From contig JAUXRX010000004.1 in the NCBI GenBank assembly GCA_030681645.1, forward strand, positions 124,001-188,000: a DNA stretch of 64,000 nucleotides, read 5' to 3'. Numbering within the stretch: position 1 is the first letter of the stretch; each line of letters opens with the position of its first letter. Shown here piece after piece: positions 53,120 through 61,056 of this stretch. Source of the stretch: Archangium sp. (GTDB taxonomy: Bacteria; Myxococcota; Myxococcia; Myxococcales; Myxococcaceae). The notes beneath the pieces are model-generated. The model was not told where the DNA came from, did no database searches, and saw nothing but the letters and a program-made list of their open reading frames with translations. Position numbers and translations under genes: made by a program.

Positions 53120-53503
53120 GTGGCCATCGAGCTATCAGAGCTGAAGACGAAGTCAGGGCACCCCGTCCTCCGCGCGAACTTCGTGAAGGAAGTGACGGTC
53201 GCCGACGCCGAGGGGTACCACGCGAAGCTCGTCCCCGGCGCGAAGTACGACGGCTGGGGTCACCTGGTGGTGGGCAACATCACCGGCGTGTCGAGCGAGG
53301 TGAGGAAGGTGCTGTCGAGCCAGAAGACCGACGCGCGCAACCCGGTGCCGGTGGCGCTGATCCTCACCTCGGCGCTCGCGCGCATGGCGGCGGCGCTGAC
53401 GATGCGGCTGACGGACAACAGCAACTCCGACTCGTTCAAGAGCGAGGAAGAGGGGCTCGCCTGGCTCGATGGGCGAATGGCCGAGTTCCTCCGCAAGCGC
53501 TGA
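53120..53503 (+). CDS. Small SpoIIAA/STAS-like protein, 127 aa
   Basis: A GTG start at 53120 gives MAIELSELKTKSGHPVLRAN; no strong ribosome-binding site is seen. The order of strands and helices (VLRANFVKEVTVADAEGYHA; GHLVVGNITGVSSEV; VALILTSALARMAAALTMRL; FKSEEEGLAWLDGRMAEF) resembles SpoIIAA-like/STAS domains, with the closing EEExLAWL helix. These are regulatory or lipid-binding domains. The family call is tentative. The gene ends eight bases before a family A repeat. Confidence 0.65.
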   Translation: MAIELSELKTKSGHPVLRANFVKEVTVADAEGYHAKLVPGAKYDGWGHLVVGNITGVSSEVRKVLSSQKTDARNPVPVALILTSALARMAAALTMRLTDNSNSDSFKSEEEGLAWLDGRMAEFLRKR

Positions 53504-53510
53504 CTCGATA

Positions 53511-53553
53511 TCTCCCTCTCCCTGCGCAGCGGGGAGAGGGCGGGGTGAGGGGC
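53511..53553. repeat. Family A palindromic repeat, short form, intergenic
   Basis: TCTCCCTCTCCCTGCGCAGC, then GGGGAGAGGGCGGGGTGAGG, then GGC. The stem is CCCTCTCCC/GGGGAGAGGG. All 43 bases are identical to the copy inside the DUF4105 gene at 57691-57733. It fills the gap between convergent genes, so it may end transcription from both sides. Confidence 0.9.
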
Positions 53554-53569
53554 GAACGCAGGCACCAGG

Positions 53570-54889
53570 TCAGGGGGAACAGGCCCGCACCCGACTGACG
53601 CGCAGCATGCGCCCCGCCCCCTCAGCCCAGCCCACATCACCCGACGGCCACCGGGTGAAGTCATCGCGATCCGCGACGCCGACGGGCGCGGTGATCGGCC
53701 CCTCGACGACCACGCCCGCGGGGCTGAGCACGGCGAGCTTCGAGGCTGAGCCCTCGCGCCACGACGCCAGCAACCCGCCTGCTCCGTAACGCGCGAGGTG
53801 CGGCGCAGACTCATCGCCAGCGGCCGAGGTGAGCCACACCACCGGGCTCTTCCGCTGCTGCGCGTCGATGGCGATGAAGCCGACGTCGCGCGAGGCGCGG
53901 CCTTCCTTCGTGGAGAAGGTGAACCCGAAGCCCCCTCCTCCGAGTGAGGCGAGGCCACCGAGTTCACCGGGTGACGAGCCCGCACAGTTGCCGCCCGGCT
54001 CGTCCTGGAGCACGTCGGAGTCGTTGAGCATCACCGCCTTCGCCCGGTAACAATCCGACAGGCACACCGGCGCGATGGAGGCGCCGTCCCACGCGAGGCG
54101 CACGTCGAGCGAGTGGCTGCAACCCCACGCCCAGCCCGCGGGGCCACCGGTCGGCTGACCCGTCGTGGCGTCGAGGCTGATCAGCAGGTCACCCTGGTGC
54201 TTGCCCATCGCGCCCCAGTGCTTCGTGTGCCCGAAGTACGCCACGTAGACGGTGCCGGTGAAGAGCAGCCTTCCCTCGTGGCCCCAGCTGTCGACCCAGC
54301 GCGCGCCTTCGACCTCCGAGGGCTGATCATTCACGACGGCGGTCTCGAACAACGCCGTGCCGTCGGCGCGCAGCTTCACCAGGAACATGCCGGTGCCCCG
54401 CACCACCAGCAGCGCCGCCGTGCCGTCGTCATGCGCGACGAAGCCGCGCACGCTCTCTCCTGCGATGATCACGTCGGGTCCCGCGCGCTGCAGGGACGCG
54501 GAGAGCGGCGTCACGTGCACCTGGCCTCCGCCGCTCCACGCCGCGCGGGCGGTGCCGTCGGCGAGCCCCACGAGGTGCACGGGCCGGTTGTTCGACCACC
54601 CGTAACTCGACCCCACGTCGACCGAGGCCGGCCCGACGTCGATGGTGGCGCTGATCAGCCGCGTGTCGAGCGCGCCACACGCCGGAGGGGGCCCCGCATC
54701 GAAGCCCGCGTCGATGACCGGGGGCGTCCCCGCGTCGACCACGCCAGAGTCCTGCGCGACGGACACGCCCGCGTCGACCGCAGCGCCGCCGTCAACCGTG
54801 ACCGCCGCGGGCGCAACCTCTGGAGGGCCCACCATGTCCGCGGTGCCGACGCAGGAACACACGAGCAGCAGGCTCCAGCGGAGGGACAT
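53570..54889 (-). CDS. Secreted lipoprotein with DAG-rich tether and beta-propeller-like body, 439 aa
   Basis: The signal is MSLRWSLLLVCSC, with lipidation at Cys 11 or 13. An Ala/Val/Asp-Ala-Gly tether (~20-65: VTVDGGAAVDAGVSVAQDSG) leads to the body. The body (~70-439) is beta-rich with propeller-like strands (HLVGLADGTARAAWSGGG; GFVAHDDGTAALLVVRGTG; LAWDGASIAPVCLSDC; GLASLGGGGFGFTFSTKEG). No enzyme motif is recognised. It is convergent with the STAS-like gene across the family A repeat, and divergent from the VOC gene at 55054. Confidence 0.8.
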   Translation of the reverse strand: MSLRWSLLLVCSCVGTADMVGPPEVAPAAVTVDGGAAVDAGVSVAQDSGVVDAGTPPVIDAGFDAGPPPACGALDTRLISATIDVGPASVDVGSSYGWSNNRPVHLVGLADGTARAAWSGGGQVHVTPLSASLQRAGPDVIIAGESVRGFVAHDDGTAALLVVRGTGMFLVKLRADGTALFETAVVNDQPSEVEGARWVDSWGHEGRLLFTGTVYVAYFGHTKHWGAMGKHQGDLLISLDATTGQPTGGPAGWAWGCSHSLDVRLAWDGASIAPVCLSDCYRAKAVMLNDSDVLQDEPGGNCAGSSPGELGGLASLGGGGFGFTFSTKEGRASRDVGFIAIDAQQRKSPVVWLTSAAGDESAPHLARYGAGGLLASWREGSASKLAVLSPAGVVVEGPITAPVGVADRDDFTRWPSGDVGWAEGAGRMLRVSRVRACSP

Positions 54890-55015
54890 GCAGGGGTGTC
54901 GTCCCCTCGCGCGCGGGGTTGTCCACTTCTTCCCTTCCGAGCGGCGGGGTGTGCACCGCAGTGATCACCGCAGGCCCGGACGTTTCCCCGATGAGTTTGA
55001 GCGTCGACGACGGTC

Positions 55016-55037
55016 GAGAGGTTGCTGACCACCTCTC
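55016..55037. promoter_or_regulatory. Inverted repeat in the leader of the VOC gene
   Basis: GAGAGG and CCTCTC flank a ten-base centre, ending 16 bases before the ATG at 55054 and just before the GGAG site. It could be an operator or a leader hairpin that affects ribosome access. Confidence 0.35.
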
Positions 55038-55053
55038 ACGCCGGAGCACCACC

Positions 55054-55419
55054 ATGGGTAACGCCTTCGTCCACATCGAGCTGAACACCGACGACCTCAA
55101 GGGCTCGAAGAAGTTCTACACGAAGCTCTTCAAGTGGAAGCTCGGCGAGATGCCCGGGCCGTACACCACCATCAACACCGGCCCGAAGGCGACGGGCGGC
55201 GGCATGCAGGTGAAGCCCATGCCCGAGGCCCCCACCGCGTGGCTGCCCTACGTCGAGGTGGCCGACGTGAAGAAGACCATCGCGCAGGCGAAGAAGCTCG
55301 GCGCGTCCATCGCGCTCGAGTACCAGCCCATTCCCGGCATGGGGGCGATCGGCATCTTCATCGACCCTGCGGGCGCAGCGCTGGGCGTCTGGGCCCCGGC
55401 GAAGAAGACCAGGCGCTGA
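55054..55419 (+). CDS. VOC-superfamily (glyoxalase-like) protein, 121 aa
   Basis: The ATG at 55054 follows GGAG. The protein has the paired beta-alpha-beta-beta-beta pattern of the vicinal-oxygen-chelate fold: FVHIELNTDDLKGSKKFYTK, LFKWKLGEMPGPY, then LPYVEVADVKKTIAQAKKLG and IGIFIDPAGAALGVWAP. The possible metal ligands are H7 and residues in the second half. Such single-unit proteins act as lyases, isomerases, dioxygenases or resistance proteins; the substrate is not evident. No signal peptide. It is followed after 25 bases by a secreted Cys-rich protein that is probably unrelated in function. Confidence 0.85.
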   Translation: MGNAFVHIELNTDDLKGSKKFYTKLFKWKLGEMPGPYTTINTGPKATGGGMQVKPMPEAPTAWLPYVEVADVKKTIAQAKKLGASIALEYQPIPGMGAIGIFIDPAGAALGVWAPAKKTRR

Positions 55420-55444
55420 GGCCCGGCGTGTATGCTCGGGGCGG

Positions 55445-56299
55445 ATGACGCGCCGCTGGAGCCCTCTCATCGCGCTGCTCGTGCTCGGCGTCGCGTCCCC
55501 CGCCCCCGCGTGGGACGTGTTCTTCCGCGTCTCATCCGAGACCACCGTGCGGGTGACCTCGGAGACGACCAGCGAGGCGAGCAGCGACGCGAGCAGCGCC
55601 AGCACCCGCGCCGGCAACAGGGAACGCAGGGAACGCCGGGCCCAGGCAAAGAATCGGGGCGCCGGCATGGAGTGTACCGCCGATGACGAATGCGCCGGCT
55701 GGTGCCGCGAGGGTGTGTGCGCCGACCCTGCGCCGCCCGCGCAGCTGCCTCCGACCGCGCCGCCGGCGGCGTTCTATTGCGTGGACGATTCGTCGTGCGC
55801 GCCCGGCTTCGCCTGCCGCGATCGCCAATGCGTGCAGGCTGGTCCGCAGCCCGTGCCCGTGCCGGGCTGCTCGACGGACGCCCACTGTTACCAGGGCCAG
55901 CGCTGCATCGACGGGCAGTGCATCAACCCACCACCACAGCCGGGCTGCTCGACGGACGCGCACTGTTACCAGGGCCAGAGCTGCATCAACGGGCAGTGCA
56001 TCAGCCCGCCGCCGCCGCCCCCGCCCGGGGCCTCGCTCTGGCGCCGCGGCTCCGAGTTCTTCCTGCGCGACCGCACCGTGCAGCTGCGCCAGGACCTCGC
56101 GCTCGGAGAAGGCCCGGTCATCGCCACCCTCGCCGAGCTGCACGGCGTGTCGACCCACGTGCTCGGCCGCGCGATGCGCGCGCGTCGGGCTGAGCTGGTC
56201 GCGATCATGGGCGACGGCAAGGACCCGGCCTGGACGCGCCGGTTCCTGGTCGAAGTCGAGGCGATGTGCGAGCAGCAGGCGAAGCTCTCGGCCCGGTGA
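55445..56299 (+). CDS. Secreted Cys-rich repeat protein with a DUF3015-like C-terminus, 284 aa
   Basis: A signal peptide (MTRRWSPLIALLVLGVASPA, cleaved near APA-W) is followed by a Ser/Thr-rich segment and a basic region. Residues ~75-195 hold four Cys-rich repeats, the last two nearly identical (CSTDAHCYQGQRCIDGQC; CSTDAHCYQGQSCINGQC), joined by poly-Pro linkers. The C-terminal ~205-280 (FFLRDRTVQLRQDLALGEGP, VIATLAELHGVSTHV) resembles DUF3015 proteins, though weakly. The near-identical repeats suggest recent duplication. It ends in a GTGA overlap with the DUF4105 gene, so the two may work in the envelope together. Confidence 0.75.
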   Translation: MTRRWSPLIALLVLGVASPAPAWDVFFRVSSETTVRVTSETTSEASSDASSASTRAGNRERRERRAQAKNRGAGMECTADDECAGWCREGVCADPAPPAQLPPTAPPAAFYCVDDSSCAPGFACRDRQCVQAGPQPVPVPGCSTDAHCYQGQRCIDGQCINPPPQPGCSTDAHCYQGQSCINGQCISPPPPPPPGASLWRRGSEFFLRDRTVQLRQDLALGEGPVIATLAELHGVSTHVLGRAMRARRAELVAIMGDGKDPAWTRRFLVEVEAMCEQQAKLSAR

Positions 56300-58854
56300 G
56301 CTGGGCGGATGATGCGGGGCCCGCTCCCCGACCCGCTCCCCCGCGGGGAGAGGGAGCATCGGTCGTCCTCGGCATCCTGTTGATCTCCTCCGTGGCCTCT
56401 GCGTCCTCTCTGGCCGAGCGGGGCGTGCAGGTGCGGCCTTCACCTGCAGTCACCGACGAGCTGCTGGAAGATCTCGCCGCCGGCCTCGACGCACTTCCCC
56501 CCGCCGCGCGGCTCACCCCGCTCGAGGTCGAGCTCCACGACGAAGCGACGCCGCTCGGCCTGGGCGACGCCACGCACCCTGCCCTCACCCATGGCAGCGC
56601 GCGCCTGCACCTGTACGCGTACCGCGAGGACGACGACACGAGGGCGGCGGCGCGGCTCGGTTCGCTCTCGGCTGATCAGCGCCGCAGGCTCTGGCGACGC
56701 CGCGCGGTGGTGCACGCGCTCATTCGCCGCTGGGACGAGCGCCTGCGCTGGAGCAGCCGCGCCGGCTGGACGTCCCTCGCCGGCTGGGACGGCGACGTGC
56801 CGCTGCTGGTCTACCCCTGGGCCTTCAGCCGCCGCGCCGGGATGAAGTCGGCCGCGCTCGACCTCGCCACGTTCGCCGAAGAGCTGCTCGTGCCCGCCGA
56901 GTCGATGGTGCAGGACGCCGTGCCGCTCGACGATCGCCTCCGCTGCCGTGAGCCCTCGAAGGCCCGCTTCCTCGACGAGCGGCTCGCGGCGATCGATCCC
57001 TCATGGAAGCCCGCGCGCGCCGAGTGTCCCCGCTTCGAAGGGTGGGCTGATCTCGAGCACCTGCCGAAGTTCGAGGTCATCTACGCCAGCCCCTCCTCGT
57101 CCTCTGCGCAGGCGGTCTTCGGTCACCTGCTCCTGCGGCTGGTGCGCGAGGACGACGAGGGCCCTGCGTCGGTGCAGGTGATGCAACTCGCCGCGCTCAT
57201 CTCGCCGCTCGAGCCCGCCACCTCGTACATCCTGCGCGGGGTGGGCGGCGGCTTTCGCGGGGTGTTCTCGATCGCGCGGTTGTCTGACGTGCAGCAGGAA
57301 GCGCTGGGGCTCGAGCAGCGCATGCTCCACCGCTTCGCGCTCGAGCTGACGGTCGAGCAGCGGCGCCGGCTGCTCGAGCGCATGTGGGAACTCGAGCGCG
57401 TCGGGTACATCGACTACCGGTTCTTCCAGGCGAACTGCGCCACCATGTTGCGCTTCCTGCTCACGCCGGCGCTGGGTGAGCAGGCGGCTGGACCGCCGCT
57501 GACGCCGTGGGAGACGCCCACGCAGGTGCTCGACGGCCTCGCGGGGGTGCTCGGCGCGGTGGAGACCGACGAGGCGAGCGGCACGGTGGCGAGCAAGGCG
57601 AGAACGGTGGTCCGGAGCCTCGTCCCAGGAGAGCTGCGCGACGAGCTCGAAGGTGGGCCGGCACGGCGGAGAGCTGCCTACCGTTGCCTGTCTCCCTCTC
57701 CCTGCGCAGCGGGGAGAGGGCGGGGTGAGGGGCCGACCTCCCTCACCACCGAAGCGCGAGCGCGTGTCCTCCTCGCGTCGCTGCGCCTCGAGCGGTTCGC
57801 GCTCGATCAGGCGACGGCCGCGCGCATCAAGGCCGAGCGGGCCACCGTGCTCCCCGGCTGGACTGGTCCCACCACCGACGAGCTCGTCGCCGCCCGCCAG
57901 CGCCGCTACGAACATGAAACGAGCGCGCGACGCCGCGCCCAGGTGGAGCTCGCAGCGATCCTCGCGCTCGACGAGCTGCTCCGCGCCGCCCCGCGCAGGC
58001 CGTTCGACGCCGGTGAACGCGCGGCGCTCGAGACAGAGCAGGAAGCGCGCGAGACGTTCGAAGCGGTGGCGGACGCCGTGGCGAGCCTCCCCGAAGACGC
58101 GCTCGCCCGGGCGCGCGCCGAAGAGCTCGAGGCCTCGCGCGTGTTCCAGGCCGAGACGAACCGGCGCGCGGTGCCCGAGGGCGGCCACGGTCACGGCTCG
58201 CTCGGGGTCGGAGTCCTCCTCACCGGCACGCCCGTGCTCCGCCTCCGCGCGGCGGCGCTCGTCGAGCAGTTGGGTGATCAACGCCAGCGCGGCTTCGGTT
58301 CCCGCAGCGCGTGGCGGGCGCTGGACGCCTCGGTCGAGCTGGAGGCCGCGAGCCAGCCCGTGCACCGCGCCGGCTTCACCGTGGCCCACGCGCGCGGAGT
58401 GAGCGACACGGGGTGGGGCTGGGGCGCGGGCCTCGACTACGCGTTCGAGCGGCGCGCGCACGAGGTCGCCGCGGCGGGCGAGCGGCTCTGGGCGGTCGCG
58501 GGGGATCAACGCTTCACGAACTTCCTGATGCTGAACCTGGGCGTTCGCCTCGGCGTGCGGGTGGATCAACTGGTGAACGCCGTCGCGTATCCACGCGCGG
58601 GGCTGGCCTTCCGGCTCCAGCTGCCCGGCTCCTTCGGGAACGCGGTGCGCTTCGAGGGCGCGTACCTGCCGCGGCTCCTCGCGGGAAACGGTGCGTTCGG
58701 CTTCGAGCACGGGGCGGTGGCGGCGGTGCAGGTGCACCTGCGGCTCGGGGTGGCCGGTGGCGTGGCGCTCACTGCCCGCGCGGACGTACAGGCGGAGTGG
58801 CGGCCCACCAGCGGGCTCTCCGGCGTCGCGGCGCTCGGCGTCGAGCTCGACTGA
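56296..58854 (+). CDS. DUF4105 (Lnb N-terminal periplasmic) protein carrying two family A repeats, 852 aa
   Basis: I take the GTG at 56296, which overlaps the previous stop (GTGA); no start with a ribosome-binding site lies nearer the hydrophobic signal-like segment (~22-38: VVLGILLISSVASASS). The DUF4105 domain (~240-440) has VIYASPSSSSAQAVFGHLLL (H277) and the catalytic-type Cys 381 in FFQANCATMLRFLL, in an NlpC/P60-like arrangement. The C-terminal ~610-852 is beta-barrel-like (GSLGVGVLLTGTPVLRLRAA; LNLGVRLGVRVDQLVNAVAY). Residues ~8-21 and ~466-480 derive from family A repeats. The first copy sits ahead of the signal segment and gives an odd N-terminus; the second lies in a linker. Confidence 0.8.
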   Translation: MSWADDAGPAPRPAPPRGEGASVVLGILLISSVASASSLAERGVQVRPSPAVTDELLEDLAAGLDALPPAARLTPLEVELHDEATPLGLGDATHPALTHGSARLHLYAYREDDDTRAAARLGSLSADQRRRLWRRRAVVHALIRRWDERLRWSSRAGWTSLAGWDGDVPLLVYPWAFSRRAGMKSAALDLATFAEELLVPAESMVQDAVPLDDRLRCREPSKARFLDERLAAIDPSWKPARAECPRFEGWADLEHLPKFEVIYASPSSSSAQAVFGHLLLRLVREDDEGPASVQVMQLAALISPLEPATSYILRGVGGGFRGVFSIARLSDVQQEALGLEQRMLHRFALELTVEQRRRLLERMWELERVGYIDYRFFQANCATMLRFLLTPALGEQAAGPPLTPWETPTQVLDGLAGVLGAVETDEASGTVASKARTVVRSLVPGELRDELEGGPARRRAAYRCLSPSPCAAGRGRGEGPTSLTTEARARVLLASLRLERFALDQATAARIKAERATVLPGWTGPTTDELVAARQRRYEHETSARRRAQVELAAILALDELLRAAPRRPFDAGERAALETEQEARETFEAVADAVASLPEDALARARAEELEASRVFQAETNRRAVPEGGHGHGSLGVGVLLTGTPVLRLRAAALVEQLGDQRQRGFGSRSAWRALDASVELEAASQPVHRAGFTVAHARGVSDTGWGWGAGLDYAFERRAHEVAAAGERLWAVAGDQRFTNFLMLNLGVRLGVRVDQLVNAVAYPRAGLAFRLQLPGSFGNAVRFEGAYLPRLLAGNGAFGFEHGAVAAVQVHLRLGVAGGVALTARADVQAEWRPTSGLSGVAALGVELD
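56318..56357. repeat. Family A repeat copy at the 5' end of the DUF4105 gene
   Basis: GGCCCGCTCCCCGACCCGCT, then CCCCCGCGGGGAGAGGGAGC, a diverged short form with the stem CTCCCCCGCGGGGAG. It is read as PAPRPAPPRGEGAS between the GTG start and the signal-like helix. Either the gene start was rebuilt by the insertion or the true start lies elsewhere. Confidence 0.7.
57691..57733. repeat. Family A repeat copy inside the DUF4105 gene, in frame
   Basis: The 43 bases are identical to the intergenic copy at 53511-53553, while flanking bases differ. It is read as LSPSPCAAGRGRGEG without a stop codon. It sits between the DUF4105 domain and the C-terminal barrel-like part. Confidence 0.9.
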
Positions 58855-58862
58855 ACCCCGCA

Positions 58863-58973
58863 ACCTCTCCCTGCGACGCGGGGAGAGGTCGGCCGCAGGC
58901 CCGGTGAGGGGCTCGGCTGCGTGCAATTCTGCCCCTCACCCCGACCCTCTCCCCGCTTCGCAGGGAGAGGGAG
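58863..58973. repeat. Two family A copies in opposite orientation
   Basis: A long-form copy (58863-58912: ACCTCTCCCTGCGACGCGGG then GAGAGGTCGGCCGCAGGCCC) and an inverted short-form copy (58931-58973: GCCCCTCACCCCGACCCTCT then CCCCGCTTCGCAGGGAGAGG) fill most of the gap between the DUF4105 gene and the ferritin-like gene. Together they can form one very long imperfect hairpin. Confidence 0.85.
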
Positions 58974-58989
58974 CTGGTAGGTTCACGCG

Positions 58990-59634
58990 GTGGCCCGGCT
59001 GCTCCTCGCTCGCTTGATGCGACCCCTGCGCTGGCGAAGCGCCCGCTCGACGTCCCGCATGCTGCTGGCCTTCGCGCGCGCCGAGCGCTCGAGCTTCTAC
59101 GACATGATGGAAGCCGCAAACGCCACCGCCGAGCTCCCGCGCAAGGCGCAATACGTCGCGCACGCGGTCGACGAAGCGCGGCACGCGAAGATGTTCACGC
59201 TGCGCGCGCTCGAGCTCGACCCGTCGCGGGCCGCCGACCCTGCCCTCTTTCACTCCGACTTCGAGCACCTCTTCACCCGCCTCGGCGAAGCGCGCTTCAT
59301 GGCCTTCGTGCACCTGGGCGAGCGCCGCGGCCGGGCGCAGATGCAGCTCTTCCGCGACGAGCTCCAGCAGCTCGAGGGCACGCCCCGCGCCGATCCGAAG
59401 ACCCGCGCGCTGCTCGACGCGGTGATGCGCGACGAGACCCAGCATGAGCGCTACTCGCTGGCGCTGACGAAGACGCTGGGCGGCTCACTCGCCGGCGCCC
59501 GCGCGTGGGAGCTGAAGCGCGGCTGGCTGCGGGCCGGCGCGGCGGTGAGCGGCTTCGTCTTCACCGTGCTCATGTCGGCGCTCTACCTGCTCCTCTTTCC
59601 CCTCGCGCTGCTCGAGAAGTCCCGCCGCGCGTGA
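58990..59634 (+). CDS. Membrane-anchored ferritin-like protein, 214 aa
   Basis: A GTG at 58990 starts shortly after the repeat pair. The helical body has two E-x-x-H motifs, E62/H65 in DEARHAKMF and E149/H152 in DETQHERYS, plus further Glu residues in FARAERSSFYDMM and HLGERRGRAQ, as expected for a di-iron four-helix bundle of the ferritin-like superfamily. A single membrane helix near the C-terminus (~180-205: AVSGFVFTVLMSALYLLLFP) anchors it, as in membrane ferritins or AOX/Coq7-like oxidases. The reaction, iron storage or di-iron oxidation, is open. The stop overlaps the phosphatase start (TGATG). Confidence 0.75.
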   Translation: MARLLLARLMRPLRWRSARSTSRMLLAFARAERSSFYDMMEAANATAELPRKAQYVAHAVDEARHAKMFTLRALELDPSRAADPALFHSDFEHLFTRLGEARFMAFVHLGERRGRAQMQLFRDELQQLEGTPRADPKTRALLDAVMRDETQHERYSLALTKTLGGSLAGARAWELKRGWLRAGAAVSGFVFTVLMSALYLLLFPLALLEKSRRA

Positions 59635-60302
59635 TGGCCCGCGGGTTCTTCCTCGGTGCGGGGGTGCTGTACCTGGTGCTCGGTCTGCGCCTGGGTCCGT
59701 CTGGCGCGGCGATGAGCTGGCTCGGACTCTCGCTCTTCCTCATCGGCGTCGCCTACGTCCGGGGCAGCGCCCGGGGCATGGGCAAACGGCGCGACGGCTC
59801 CTTTCATCTGCTCGCGCTGCTGGTGCACGCGCCGTTTCTGCTGGCGGCCTGGCTGGCGTGGCAGCTCCGGCGCCGCCGCGGTGAGCCGGCGTGGAACGAG
59901 GTCGCCCCCGGCATCTTCGTGGGCCGCATGGCGACCTCGAGCGAGCTGCCTCCCGGCGCCCCGTGGGTGATCGACCTCACCTGCGAGCTCGTGCCTCCTC
60001 GGGCAGTGCGCGGAGACCGCTATCGGTGCCTGCCGACCCTCGACGGCACCGCGCCAGAGCATGAGCCCTTCTGGGCGCTGGTGGCCGAGCTGGCGGCGCT
60101 CGACGCCCCCCTGTTCATCCACTGCGCCGCGGGACACGGGCGATCCGCGACCCTGGCTGCGGCGGTCATCGTCGAGCGCGGACACGCGGCTGACGTCGAC
60201 GCAGCAGAGACCCTGATGAAGCGTCAGCGGCCGCACGTGGCGCTCGGGAGGGCGCAGCGGGCGTTGGTGATGAGTGGGCAGAGGAGTAAACCGCCCTCAT
60301 GA
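59634..60302 (+). CDS. Membrane-bound dual-specificity-type phosphatase, 222 aa
   Basis: Two or three N-terminal membrane helices (~5-20, ~27-43 and ~58-78: LLALLVHAPFLLAAWLAWQL) precede a cytoplasmic domain. The cysteine phosphatase loop is HCAAGHGRSA (C164, R170), the H-C-x5-R-S/T signature. An upstream TxDGTAPEH-like loop could give the general acid. It may dephosphorylate a protein, lipid or phosphoinositide head group. It overlaps the ferritin-like gene by one base and the rhodanese-thioredoxin gene by four, so the three form one translation unit. Confidence 0.85.
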   Translation: MARGFFLGAGVLYLVLGLRLGPSGAAMSWLGLSLFLIGVAYVRGSARGMGKRRDGSFHLLALLVHAPFLLAAWLAWQLRRRRGEPAWNEVAPGIFVGRMATSSELPPGAPWVIDLTCELVPPRAVRGDRYRCLPTLDGTAPEHEPFWALVAELAALDAPLFIHCAAGHGRSATLAAAVIVERGHAADVDAAETLMKRQRPHVALGRAQRALVMSGQRSKPPS

Positions 60303-60976
60303 CTCGCTCGCTCATCGTCTTCGTCTCGCTGCTCGCTGGTCTCTCGCTCGCGGGGAACCTCCCGCCCGCCCAATTCAAGAGCGAGCTCGAGGCGCAGCAC
60401 GGCCTGGTGCTCGACGTGCGGACGCCGGGTGAAGTGGCCCGGGGCAAGCTCGCCGGCGCGAGCGTGATCGACTTCAGCGCGCCGAAGTTCGAGCAGAAGG
60501 TGTCGCTCATCGCCCGGGACAAGCCGGTGTTCGTCTACTGCGCGAGCGGCAACCGCAGCGGCCAGGCGGCCGCGTTGATGGCGCAGCTCGGGTTCACGAA
60601 GGTCTACAACCTCTCCGGAGGGATCGGCGCGTGGAAGGCAAGCGGATTCCCGGTGGAGAGCAGCGGCGCGGCGCCCGCGGCGTCCGGGCAAGGGCTCACG
60701 CCCGAGGCGTTCGACGCGTTGATCAAGAAGGAGAAGCGCCTGCTCGTCGACTTCCAGACGCCCTGGTGCACCCCCTGCCAGAAGATGGTGCCCGTGGTCG
60801 ACGCGCTCAAGAGCATCAAGGTGCTCAAGGTGGATCTCGATCAGAGCGAGGCCCTGGGCACGCGCGAGCAGGTGCAGGGCGTGCCGGTGTTCGTGCTCTA
60901 CGTCGACGGCAAGGAGCGCGGGCGCCTCTTCGGTGAGCAGACGCGCGAGGCGCTCGAGGCGCTGGCGAAGAAGTAG
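60299..60976 (+). CDS. Exported rhodanese-thioredoxin fusion, 225 aa
   Basis: A signal peptide (MTRSLIVFVSLLAGLSLAGN) precedes a rhodanese domain (~22-115) with the active loop CASGNRSG (C81), as in periplasmic PspE-like sulfurtransferases. Residues ~130-225 form a thioredoxin fold with WCTPC (C157, C160) and the cis-Pro segment GVPVFVLYV. The fusion could transfer sulfane sulfur from the rhodanese Cys to the dithiol, or reduce the rhodanese. It is the last gene of the trio and is followed by a family A repeat. Confidence 0.88.
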   Translation: MTRSLIVFVSLLAGLSLAGNLPPAQFKSELEAQHGLVLDVRTPGEVARGKLAGASVIDFSAPKFEQKVSLIARDKPVFVYCASGNRSGQAAALMAQLGFTKVYNLSGGIGAWKASGFPVESSGAAPAASGQGLTPEAFDALIKKEKRLLVDFQTPWCTPCQKMVPVVDALKSIKVLKVDLDQSEALGTREQVQGVPVFVLYVDGKERGRLFGEQTREALEALAKK

Positions 60977-60988
60977 CTCGCGAAGTGA

Positions 60989-61038
60989 GCCCCTCACCCG
61001 GCCTTCGGCCGACCTCTCCCCGCTTCGCAGGGAGAGGT
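60989..61038. repeat. Family A palindromic repeat, long form
   Basis: GCCCCTCACCCGGCCTTCGG, then CCGACCTCTCCCCGCTTCGC, then AGGGAGAGGT, almost identical to 18096-18145. It separates the rhodanese-thioredoxin gene from the carbamoyltransferase gene and ends 18 bases before its start. Confidence 0.85.
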
Positions 61039-61056
61039 GTCTATGCTGCGCGCGCG

